From contig VBKA01000003.1 in NCBI GenBank assembly GCA_005879815.1, positions 1 through 38,063 of the forward strand: a stretch of DNA of 38,063 nucleotides. Reading direction: 5' to 3'. The DNA comes from Chloroflexota bacterium. Its GTDB lineage: Bacteria; Chloroflexota; Limnocylindria; QHBO01. The translations under genes were made by a program, and so were the position numbers. This document shows, one piece after another, positions 22,445-28,933 of the stretch. How positions within the stretch are numbered: the stretch's first letter is position 1; each line of letters starts with the position of its first letter. The notes beneath the pieces are model-generated. The model saw only the letters and a program-made list of their open reading frames with translations, was not told where the DNA came from and ran no database searches.

Positions 22445-23296
22445 CTACTCGGCTAGGCCGATTCTGCCCTCGGCGCGCCGGAACCGAGCGCGGTAGACCG
22501 GGTTCGAGACCCGGCTGTTGACCGTCGCCGCATCGAGCGGCTTCGCGGAACGGGGCGGCTGGTAGCGGCCACGCTCGCGGATCGCGGTGGCCAGCTCGGC
22601 GGCCGTAGAGGGTCCGCGCTCGCGAATGACGGCGATGATCTCATCGTGAAGCCCCACGTGGCCATTTCGCGAGGCGGCGGCTCGCGCGGATCGGGCCGCG
22701 GCGGCCTGGCCTCGTGAAGCCCTTGGTGGGCGCCCGCGCCGTCGTGTCGAGGGCTCTCGCGTCCGTGCGTTCTCGGCACTCTCGCTGGCCGCCCGGGAGC
22801 CCGCCTCGCCGCCACCGCTTGCCTCGACCGCCTGGAGACGTCGGGTGACCTCGTCGATGCGGGCCGAGATCGCGGCGAGTGTCGATTCCAGCTCGGCGAC
22901 CCGAGGCCCTGCTGGGCTGGCACCAGCCATCGGTCGGCCGGAGCGCTCCGCATCCAGCCGCTCCTCGACCCAGCGTTGGACGAGCTGTCCCGGCCTGAGG
23001 CCTTCGGCCGCCGCCAGCTCCTTCAGGAGCGAGAGGCGGCGGGGATCGACCCGAATGGCCATGCCGCCCTCGTCGGCAGCGGCCCGCGGCGCATAGCCGC
23101 CCCCTGTCCGCGGGGGATATGGCGGTCGCCCCTGGCGCGGCGCGAAGTCCCGCGGTGCCTCGTCCCCAAAGCTTCCGCGGGGCGGGCCACTGCGCGGTGG
23201 GCGACCTCGATGGGGACGGAAGTCGCCGTAGCCACCTCCGCCACCTCCGCCACCGGGACGCCCCTGGCGGCGGTCTCCGCGTCGTTCGTTGGCCAT
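22445..23296 (-). CDS. Composite DNA-binding-like protein: RGG/Pro tail, RHH-like helix, coiled coil, AT-hook, C-terminal winged helix
   Basis: A 283-residue protein I cannot name as a whole. Residues 1-75 are disordered, rich in G, R and P with an eight-glycine run (17-22 region). Residues 79-118 (MAIRVDPRRLSLLKELAAAEG and following) look like a ribbon-helix-helix or related helical unit. Residues 132-158 are a coiled coil. Residues 184-194 contain RRRGRPPR, an AT-hook core in an arginine/alanine-rich stretch. Residues 216-283 (HDEIIAVIRERGPSTAAELATAI ... TVNSRVSNP ... RFRRAEGRIGLAE, read in parts) resemble a HARE-HTH/HB1-type winged helix. It is probably a nucleoid or regulatory protein. 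ATG chosen because TAGAGT lies 6 bases upstream. Confidence 0.75.
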   Translation of the reverse strand: MANERRGDRRQGRPGGGGGGGGYGDFRPHRGRPPRSGPPRGSFGDEAPRDFAPRQGRPPYPPRTGGGYAPRAAADEGGMAIRVDPRRLSLLKELAAAEGLRPGQLVQRWVEERLDAERSGRPMAGASPAGPRVAELESTLAAISARIDEVTRRLQAVEASGGGEAGSRAASESAENARTREPSTRRRGRPPRASRGQAAAARSARAAASRNGHVGLHDEIIAVIRERGPSTAAELATAIRERGRYQPPRSAKPLDAATVNSRVSNPVYRARFRRAEGRIGLAE

Positions 23297-23302
23297 CCGC
23301 AA

Positions 23303-23308
23303 ACTCTA
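23303..23308 (-). promoter_or_regulatory. -10 element of the composite DNA-binding-like gene
   Basis: TAGAGT, 6 bases before the ATG at 23296; leaderless message predicted. Confidence 0.58.
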
Positions 23309-23418
23309 CCTTTGACATCCGGCGTTGGCCAGCGCGAGCCCGAAATGGGCGTGGTGTGTGGAGTCAACGTTTGACCGATGGTCCGGCCCATGGCACGGTA
23401 CTTTCGGCGTAAGACGTC

Positions 23419-23460
23419 CTGACCCCACTGGGTCAGCTGCTCGTGACCGCATCCGGTCAC
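23419..23460 (+). promoter_or_regulatory. Tandem palindromes TGACC-N6-GGTCA, candidate double operator
   Basis: Two perfect inverted repeats with 7-base arms and 4-base centres: CTGACCC-CACT-GGGTCAG (23419-23436) and GTGACCG-CATC-CGGTCAC (23443-23460). Both contain TGACC-N6-GGTCA, and equivalent bases are 24 apart. They lie 77-118 bases before the secreted protein gene, after a TACTTT (23399-23404) that could be its -10. A third, shorter repeat GTCAA-CGT-TTGAC is at 23363-23375. They may bind a dimeric regulator or fold as two hairpins in the leader. Confidence 0.6.
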
Positions 23461-23536
23461 GCCCGAGGCCGCGCCGCCGGCAAGTGTCCGCCGGGGCCGT
23501 GCGCAGAGCCGCTGGAATCCGCATTCGGAGAACCCA

Positions 23537-24100
23537 TTGCGACACCCGAGAGGGGTGCTTGTCGCCCTGCTCTTCGCTGCCGCTGCGCTCGTCGGCGCAT
23601 CCGTCGTCGTCGCGGCACGCACCGCAACCAGTGTGCCCACCTCCCCCGTACGAATCCTGGCCGGCGCCACGACGCCGCGAGACGCGGAGCCAGGCAAGAG
23701 CACGATGCTCTCCGCGCTTCCCACGCTCAGCCCAACCCCCACGCCCAGGCCGACGGCGGCCCCGCCGCGCACCACGACCAGCGTGCGCTCGAGGCCCGCG
23801 GCCCCGGCGCCTCGGCCGCAGGTGCGCGGCAAGGGGACGAGCTACTCGGGAACGCGAGGCTTCTACGGACAAGCTGCAGTCGCCCTGCCGGGGGCGCTTG
23901 GCGGGCGCTACACCGGACGCGTGAACGGCATGGTCACGGTGTGCGCCACCCGTTGCGCGACGCTACCGATGGTCGACTACTGCGACTGCTACTGGGGAAC
24001 CGCGGACCAGCGCGTCGCGGACCTCACGCCCGAGGCGTGGAGCCTGGTCACCGACGAACCCCTGTCGCGCGGCGTGATCACGGTGACCGTCTATCCCTGA
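23537..24100 (+). CDS. Secreted double-psi beta-barrel (RlpA-like) protein
   Basis: A 187-residue exported protein: signal peptide (residues 1-27, hydrophobic LVALLFAAAALVGASVVVAA), a flexible P/T/S/R-rich linker (about 60-97), and a C-terminal domain (98-187) resembling the RlpA/expansin double-psi barrel: GKGTSYSGTRGFYGQAAVALPG at its start (read in parts) and RVADLTPEAWSLV near the end, which matches the DLS/DLTxxA motif of RlpA barrels. Cysteines C136, C140, C149 and C151 are closely spaced and may form two disulfides. RlpA proteins cut or bind peptidoglycan; here activity is not shown. TTG start supported by GGAG 6 bases upstream (23527-23530). Confidence 0.78.
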   Translation: MRHPRGVLVALLFAAAALVGASVVVAARTATSVPTSPVRILAGATTPRDAEPGKSTMLSALPTLSPTPTPRPTAAPPRTTTSVRSRPAAPAPRPQVRGKGTSYSGTRGFYGQAAVALPGALGGRYTGRVNGMVTVCATRCATLPMVDYCDCYWGTADQRVADLTPEAWSLVTDEPLSRGVITVTVYP

Positions 24101-24106
24101 CGCGCC

Positions 24107-24577
24107 TCATTGGCACGTGACCGTGACGCTGGCGGGATGGCCCGCGACGCCGGCGATCACTGCGGAGACCGGGCTCGAGGCCCCTCCTGCGGTCTGCAGG
24201 GAGGTGGTGGCCGCGACCCCCAGCGTTTCTCCGGCGGCGTCGCGTGCGGTGAACTGGCACTTTGCTCTGCCCGCCTTGGTGCCCTCGTTGGTGACGCGAG
24301 CGGTTGCGACGACGGCGCCCTGGTCGTCGACGTGGAAACCGGCTGCATCCGCCCGGAATGGACCGATGCCGCGCATCGCCAGGCTCGCAGCGATCGCCAG
24401 CAACGCGACGCCCGCGACGATGGCGACCACGATCGTGCCGTGGTACTGCGTGGCCGAGGGTGTCGCCATACCGGCCCGGTTGCAGACGTCGCAGATCGAT
24501 TCGTCCGGACCGATTTCGCGGCCGCACTTGTAGCAGTTCCGCTGTGGGCGGGGATCGACGGTGGCAGGCGCGTTCAC
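24107..24577 (-). CDS. Zinc-ribbon membrane protein with FxLYD-like domain
   Basis: A 156-residue protein. Residues 15-32 form a zinc ribbon with two CxxC pairs (CYKC, C15/C18, and CDVC, C29/C32). A single transmembrane helix follows (about 47-68, GTIVVAIVAGVALLAIAASLA). The remainder (about 75-156) is a beta-rich extracellular domain with VTNEGTKAG and CQFTARDAAGETL, like FxLYD/DUF domains that hold exported beta sandwiches. Role unknown. The GTG at 24577 overlaps the stop of the DUF1684 gene (GTGA); longer in-frame readings lie inside that gene and are discounted. Its stop is 6 bases from the convergent RlpA-like gene's stop. Confidence 0.78.
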   Translation of the reverse strand: MNAPATVDPRPQRNCYKCGREIGPDESICDVCNRAGMATPSATQYHGTIVVAIVAGVALLAIAASLAMRGIGPFRADAAGFHVDDQGAVVATARVTNEGTKAGRAKCQFTARDAAGETLGVAATTSLQTAGGASSPVSAVIAGVAGHPASVTVTCQ

Positions 24578-25200
24578 GTGTGGCCCTCCGCCAGTCGCTC
24601 GCCCGCGCGGATCGGGACGGTGAGCCGATTCTCCGGAGGGGCGAGTGGACAGCTCCAGCGCGGGTCGTAGACGCACGATGGGTGGTAGGCGTAGTTGAAG
24701 TCGAGAACCAGCTCGTCGCCGGATGAGCCAAGGTCGGCGCCCTTGGCCGAGTCCCATAGATAGCGTCCGGCCCCGTACGATTCGCCGCCGCTGGTTGCAT
24801 CCCGGAACGGGATGAAGATCCCTCCGGCGTAGTCATTCAGCCAGAAGACCGCCAGCCGGCAGCCGGTTCCGTCCACCGCGAAGGCGACCCACCCGATGCG
24901 GCTGTACGGGAACGAGGCTCCTTCACCGGAACGCGGAAGGTCGAGAGGCGGTGCGTCGGGATCCGGCTCGAGTCGTGCGGTGAAGCGCAGCGCAGGATCG
25001 TGTGGCCAGTACGGGACGCCGGCGAAGGATCCACGCTCGTCGGCGGGGACCGGTGAGGATGGGTGCTCGACGAAGAGCTGGTTCCTCGCGGCGCGAAAGG
25101 CCTCGAGGCGCTCAGGATCGGGGCGCGCGTCGGAGCGAAGGGCGTCGTACAGGGCGGCGACGCGACGTCGCCAATCGGCGAGATCGAGATAGTCGGACAT
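24574..25200 (-). CDS. DUF1684-family protein
   Basis: A 208-residue DUF1684 protein, a family seen in many bacteria with no firmly known reaction. The family hallmark is complete: DFNYAYHPSCVYDPRWSCPLAPPENRLTVPIRAGE near the C-terminus (read in parts), preceded by LAVFWLNDYAGGIFIPFRDATSG and GAGRYLWD. The first half has the conserved RNQLFVEHPSSPVP. It is probably a cytosolic beta-barrel-like protein. The ATG at 25200 is 9 bases after TATCCT, so the message has almost no leader. It is coupled by a 4-base overlap to the zinc-ribbon membrane gene downstream. Confidence 0.9.
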   Translation of the reverse strand: MSDYLDLADWRRRVAALYDALRSDARPDPERLEAFRAARNQLFVEHPSSPVPADERGSFAGVPYWPHDPALRFTARLEPDPDAPPLDLPRSGEGASFPYSRIGWVAFAVDGTGCRLAVFWLNDYAGGIFIPFRDATSGGESYGAGRYLWDSAKGADLGSSGDELVLDFNYAYHPSCVYDPRWSCPLAPPENRLTVPIRAGERLAEGHT

Positions 25201-25209
25201 CCAACACAA

Positions 25210-25215
25210 AGGATA
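25210..25215 (-). promoter_or_regulatory. -10 element of DUF1684 gene
   Basis: TATCCT, 9 bases before the ATG at 25200. Confidence 0.5.
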
Positions 25216-25275
25216 GGGGTGGGCGCCCGAGCCGGGTGCCCACCCCATCGGTCCACGAAGCTGCCGGACCTAGAC

Positions 25276-26202
25276 CTAGATCAGGCTGTTGTCCTTCAGG
25301 AACTGCTTGGCCACGTCGGCGAGGCGCTCCTTGTTGACGTCTACCTTCACGCCCATCTGGGTGAGCGCCTCGGTCGTCAGCTTGGCGGACACGGCGTTCA
25401 GCGTATCGGTCAGGGCCGATCCACCTGCGGCCGCCAGGTCCTTGCGGAGCACCGGGACCATGTTGTCCGCGCTCTGCGACTGCTTGTCGTCCTGCAGCAA
25501 TACGAAGTTGAAGCGCGCGATGTCGGGCTGCGTGGTGCACAGCTCGGCGACGTCGATCTTCGCGGTGCTCAGGGCCCCCGCCATCACGGCGCTGCACGGC
25601 GCGAGCTTCACCCACTGGAACCCGCTCGCGTTGATGTCGACGCCGTAGGCGCTCTTGAGCGCGTTTCCGCAGGACGGGTTGGTCTTGCACTCAGGCGGCA
25701 GGCCCCACTTCAGCTGGGTCGCCACCTTGCCGGCATCAGTCAGCGTCTTGAGCGAGAACTTGTCCGCCGTCTCCTTCCGCACCGCAAAGCCATTCTGGTC
25801 GGCGCCAGGCGCGTAGTGCAGCGCGGTCAGGCCGAGGGGATCGAGCGCCGCCTTGAGCGCGTCGAAGGTGGCCTGCGGATCGCCGGTAGCGTTCGCCTTC
25901 AGCTCGCGCGCCTCGGAGCCGATGTATTCGGGCATCAGGTTGAGCTGCCCGCTCTTGAGCGCCGCGTTCGTCAAGGCCCGCTTGCCGAGGTTGAGCTTTC
26001 GGTCGACGGTGAAGCCCTTGGCCTCCAGGGCCTGCGCGTAGATCTCGCCCACGAGGGCGGACTCGTAGAAGTCGGCCGAGCCTACGGTGACCTTCGGCTT
26101 GCTGGCCGAGGCGCTGGGACTGCTGCCCCCTCCCGTCGAGCACGCGCTGACGATCAGCGCGAGCACCGACGCCCCAAGGGCGAGCATGCGGAACCTCCGC
26201 AT
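25276..26202 (-). CDS. Glycine betaine/choline-type ABC transporter substrate-binding lipoprotein
   Basis: A 308-residue binding protein of the OpuC/OsmF/ProX type (QAT family). A lipoprotein signal ends at VSAC with C21 as the lipidated cysteine, followed by a G/S-rich linker and the mature domain: VTVGSADFYESALVGEIYAQALEAKG, LMPEYIGSEARELK, DVAELCTTQPDIARFNFVLLQDDK (read in parts), which match family ligand loops. It would capture betaine, choline, carnitine or a similar compatible solute. It ends the importer gene group but has its own promoter (TACACT at 26262-26267), a leader hairpin and the strongest ribosome site in the window, AAGGAGGA, consistent with the need for excess binding protein. 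Confidence 0.92.
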   Translation of the reverse strand: MRRFRMLALGASVLALIVSACSTGGGSSPSASASKPKVTVGSADFYESALVGEIYAQALEAKGFTVDRKLNLGKRALTNAALKSGQLNLMPEYIGSEARELKANATGDPQATFDALKAALDPLGLTALHYAPGADQNGFAVRKETADKFSLKTLTDAGKVATQLKWGLPPECKTNPSCGNALKSAYGVDINASGFQWVKLAPCSAVMAGALSTAKIDVAELCTTQPDIARFNFVLLQDDKQSQSADNMVPVLRKDLAAAGGSALTDTLNAVSAKLTTEALTQMGVKVDVNKERLADVAKQFLKDNSLI

Positions 26203-26206
26203 TGGG

Positions 26207-26267
26207 TCCTCCTTCCGGTGGTGTGGGGTGCGCCGCAGCGATGCGCGGCGATAGGTGGCGGAGTGTA
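26207..26267 (-). promoter_or_regulatory. Promoter, leader hairpin and ribosome site of the binding-protein gene
   Basis: Minus strand: -10 TACACT (26267-26262), then a leader with CGCCGC/GCGGCG arms around 8 bases (26250-26231), then AAGGAGGA (26214-26207) 4 bases before the ATG. Upstream is GACAG-N10-CTGTC, a possible operator. The -35 is not clear. Confidence 0.5.
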
Positions 26268-26344
26268 GCAGCCGGACAGTGACGCCCCGCTGTCAGGTAT
26301 ATGGCGCCGGTTACGGGTGGTCTCGTCGCCGGCCCGATCGTTTG

Positions 26345-27061
26345 TCAGACGTCGGCTGCCGACCCGCGAGCAGCCTGGACTCGGCCGCGAAGGCCGGGTG
26401 AGATGGCGATGCGCTGGAGCCCTGCGAAGGCCAGCTCGGTGGCGATCGCCAGGATCGCCACCAGCACGGCACCCATGAAGAGCTGAGCGTCGTCCTGCTG
26501 GGCGATGCCATCGATGATCAGGCGTCCCAATCCACCCGCCCCCAACACCGCCGCCAGGGTGGCGGTGGCGACCACCTGAACCGCGGAGATGCGCAGACCT
26601 GCAAGGACCGAGGGCAGGGCGAGCGGCACCTCGACCAGGCGCAGCAGCTGGAGCTCGCGCATGCCCATGCCGCGCCCCGCCTCGACAGCCTCCGGGTCGA
26701 CCTGCCGCAGCCCGGCATAGGTGTTCGTGACGATGGGCGGGATGGCGAGGGCCACCAGCGCGACGATGCTTGGAATGAGGTCGAAGCCGTACGGCTCGAT
26801 GTTCGCGGTGAGCGGCAGGACGATCCCGATCACGCCCAGCGTTGGGAGCGCCTGGCCGATGTTTGCCGCGCGGATGACGCCCGCCGCTCCCCTGCCGGTG
26901 TGCCCGATCCACAGGCCGATCGGCAACGCGATGGCGATCGCCAACCCAAGGCAGGCGCCCGAGAGCGCGACATGCTCGAGCAGGCGCGTGACCATCCCAT
27001 CCGGCCCCGTCCAGTGGGTCGGGTCAGCCAGCCAGGCGCCGAGCTCGTCGATGAGCGTCAT
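26345..27061 (-). CDS. ABC transporter permease, betaine/choline type (second permease)
   Basis: A 238-residue inner-membrane permease of the OpuCB/OpuCD/YehW type, with about six helices and the EAA-like loop EAVEAGRGMGMRELQLLRLVEVPLALPSVLAGLR (read in parts) that contacts the ATPase. The cytosolic-loop and helix pattern (GQALPTLGVIGIVLPL, AIPPIVTNTYAGLRQVDPE) is typical of the family. The ATG at 27061 overlaps the preceding permease stop (ATGA). The two permeases presumably pair as a heterodimer. 142 bases separate it from the binding-protein gene. Confidence 0.92.
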   Translation of the reverse strand: MTLIDELGAWLADPTHWTGPDGMVTRLLEHVALSGACLGLAIAIALPIGLWIGHTGRGAAGVIRAANIGQALPTLGVIGIVLPLTANIEPYGFDLIPSIVALVALAIPPIVTNTYAGLRQVDPEAVEAGRGMGMRELQLLRLVEVPLALPSVLAGLRISAVQVVATATLAAVLGAGGLGRLIIDGIAQQDDAQLFMGAVLVAILAIATELAFAGLQRIAISPGLRGRVQAARGSAADV

Positions 27062-27726
27062 GCCGTCCCTCCCCGAGCGCTGGACCACGGCGTCAGGCGG
27101 CGCTGCGCAGCAAGGAGCAGCGCGTCGGCGGCCACGGCCAGCGCCACCGACAGCAGCGCGCCCACGTAGATCGCGGTGGGGAAGAAGGCGTTGATGCCGG
27201 CGACCACAATCAGGTAGCCGAGGCCGCCCTGACCGATGAGCGAGGTCACCGTGACGAGACCGATGGTGGTGACCGTGGCGATGCGCAGCCCGGCGACGAT
27301 GATCGGCAGGGCGATGGGCAGCTCGACGCGCCAGAGGCGCTGCCGGCTGGTGTACCCCATGCCATCCGCTGCCTCGAGGACGTCGGGGGGCACGCTCTCG
27401 AGCCCCAGCAGGATGTTGCGGACCAGGATCAGCAACGTGTAGCTGACGAGGGCGATCTCCGCCGTCACGAAGCTGATGCCGGTGAAGGGGATCAGGAAGG
27501 CGAAGAGCGCCAGGCTGGGGACGGCGTACAGGATGCCGGCCGCGCCGATCACCGCCGTGGTGAGCGCTCGGTGGCGCCGGATCATCAGCGCCAGGGCGAA
27601 GGAGATCACGAAGCCGACCCCGACCGCGGTCGCGGTCATGCCCAGGTGCTCGCCCAGCCGCTCCCCAATGACGTCCAGGTTGTTGACGACCCAGTCGGGC
27701 CGCAGCAGTGGCTCACCCGGTGGCAT
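27058..27726 (-). CDS. ABC transporter permease, betaine/choline type (first permease)
   Basis: A 222-residue permease related to the previous one, with YAVPSLALFAFLIPFTG, LVRNILLGLESVPPDVLEAADGMGYTSRQRLWRVELPIALPIIVAGLR (read in parts) as the EAA-type coupling loop and a last helix ending in LLLAAQRRL. Six helices are predicted. The ATG at 27726 overlaps the end of the ATPase gene by 14 bases; a longer in-frame start at 27780 would add an unlikely cysteine/arginine-rich extension. Together with the ATPase and binding protein this makes a complete importer in the order ATPase, permease, permease, binding protein. Confidence 0.9.
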   Translation of the reverse strand: MPPGEPLLRPDWVVNNLDVIGERLGEHLGMTATAVGVGFVISFALALMIRRHRALTTAVIGAAGILYAVPSLALFAFLIPFTGISFVTAEIALVSYTLLILVRNILLGLESVPPDVLEAADGMGYTSRQRLWRVELPIALPIIVAGLRIATVTTIGLVTVTSLIGQGGLGYLIVVAGINAFFPTAIYVGALLSVALAVAADALLLAAQRRLTPWSSARGGTA

Positions 27727-28933
27727 CGGTCTTCCCGGGAAGGTTGCCGCTCTGCAGCACCTCGCTGATCTGGTCGACACTGATCAGCCCGACCACCCGT
27801 TCGTCCTCGTCGACCACTGCCCCGAGCTGGACTGAGGAGGCGAGCATCGCCGACAGGGCGTCACGCAGCGTTGTCTCCGGCTCGATCAGGCTGGCACCTG
27901 GTGTCGCCCGCTCCGGGTCGATCGGGCCCTGACCGTCGACGTCGGTCGCGCGGATCCAGCCAAGCGGCCGCCCATGCTCGTCCGCGAGCAGCGCGAAGTC
28001 GACCGCCGACGCCTGGAGCTCGCGGCGCGCATCGGTCCGGTCGGTTCCTGCCGTGACCAGGACCGGCCTGATCAGCTCGAGGTCCCGCACGCGAGCCAGC
28101 GAGAGGCGCTTGAGCCCGCGGTCGGCCCCCACGAAGCGCTCCACGAACTCATTGGCGGGATGCGACAGGATCGCGTCGGGGGTGTCGTACTGGGCCAGGA
28201 TCCCGCCGCGCTGCAGGATCGCGATGCGGTCGGCCATCTTGATCGCCTCGTCCACGTCGTGGGTCACGAATACGATCGTCTTGCGCACCCGTGACTGGAG
28301 GCGCAGGAACTCGTTCTGCAGGCGGTCGCGGCGGATGGGGTCGACCGCCCCGAAGGGCTCGTCCATGAGCATCACCGGCGGGTCGGCTGCCAACGCGCGC
28401 GCGACGCCGACGCGCTGGCGCTCGCCGCCGGACAGCTCCGACGGATAGCGGTCCCGGTAGGCCGCGGCCTCGAGACCCACCAGATCCAGGAGCTCCTCCA
28501 CGCGCTCGCGGATCCGAGCCTGCGGCCAGCGCAGCAGTCGCGGCACCACCCCGGTGTTCTCACCGACGGTCATGTGCGGGAAGAGGCCCACCTGCTGGAT
28601 CACGTATCCGATCCGCCTGCGGAGGTCGACCGGCGACAGCTGCATCACGTCACGGCCGTCGATCGTCAGCCGGCCCGAGGTTGGTTCCACGAGCCGGTTG
28701 ATCATCTTCATGGTCGTCGTCTTGCCGCACCCCGAGGGCCCCACCAGGACGCAGACCTCGCCGGCCGGGATGGTCAGGCTCAGCTCGTTCACGGCCGGCG
28801 AACTGCCCGGCGGGCCGTAACGCTTCGTGACGTGGTCGAGCTCGACCACCGCGCCCGTCGTCGACGGCGGCGGATTACTGGGCTGGCCGCGCGCCGCGAC
28901 GGGGGAACGGTCGTCCGGCGCCGCGGTCGTCAT
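27713..28933 (-). CDS. ABC transporter ATP-binding protein with C-terminal CBS pair, betaine/choline type
   Basis: A 406-residue ATPase of the OpuCA/ProV type. Walker A is GPSGCGKTT (65-73), the Q-loop is YVIQQVGLFPHM, the signature LSGGERQRVGVARALA, Walker B VMLMDEPFGAVDP and the switch histidine FVTHD. Residues about 270-400 carry two CBS motifs (for example ASAVDFALLADEHGRPLGWIRATDV and QLGAVVDEDERVVGLISVDQISE, read in parts); in OpuA such CBS pairs sense ionic strength or c-di-AMP. The ATG at 28933 overlaps the upstream GT-C gene stop (ATGA), yet TATCAT lies 7 bases upstream, so the gene may also be transcribed alone. Long in-frame extension upstream is discounted. Confidence 0.93.
   Translation of the reverse strand: MTTAAPDDRSPVAARGQPSNPPPSTTGAVVELDHVTKRYGPPGSSPAVNELSLTIPAGEVCVLVGPSGCGKTTTMKMINRLVEPTSGRLTIDGRDVMQLSPVDLRRRIGYVIQQVGLFPHMTVGENTGVVPRLLRWPQARIRERVEELLDLVGLEAAAYRDRYPSELSGGERQRVGVARALAADPPVMLMDEPFGAVDPIRRDRLQNEFLRLQSRVRKTIVFVTHDVDEAIKMADRIAILQRGGILAQYDTPDAILSHPANEFVERFVGADRGLKRLSLARVRDLELIRPVLVTAGTDRTDARRELQASAVDFALLADEHGRPLGWIRATDVDGQGPIDPERATPGASLIEPETTLRDALSAMLASSVQLGAVVDEDERVVGLISVDQISEVLQSGNLPGKTDATG

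Noticed and set aside
23371..23404. TTGACC and TACTTT as a two-box promoter before the RlpA-like gene.
   Set aside because: The gap is 22 bases, too long for a normal sigma-70 promoter; only the TACTTT part is kept as a possibility.
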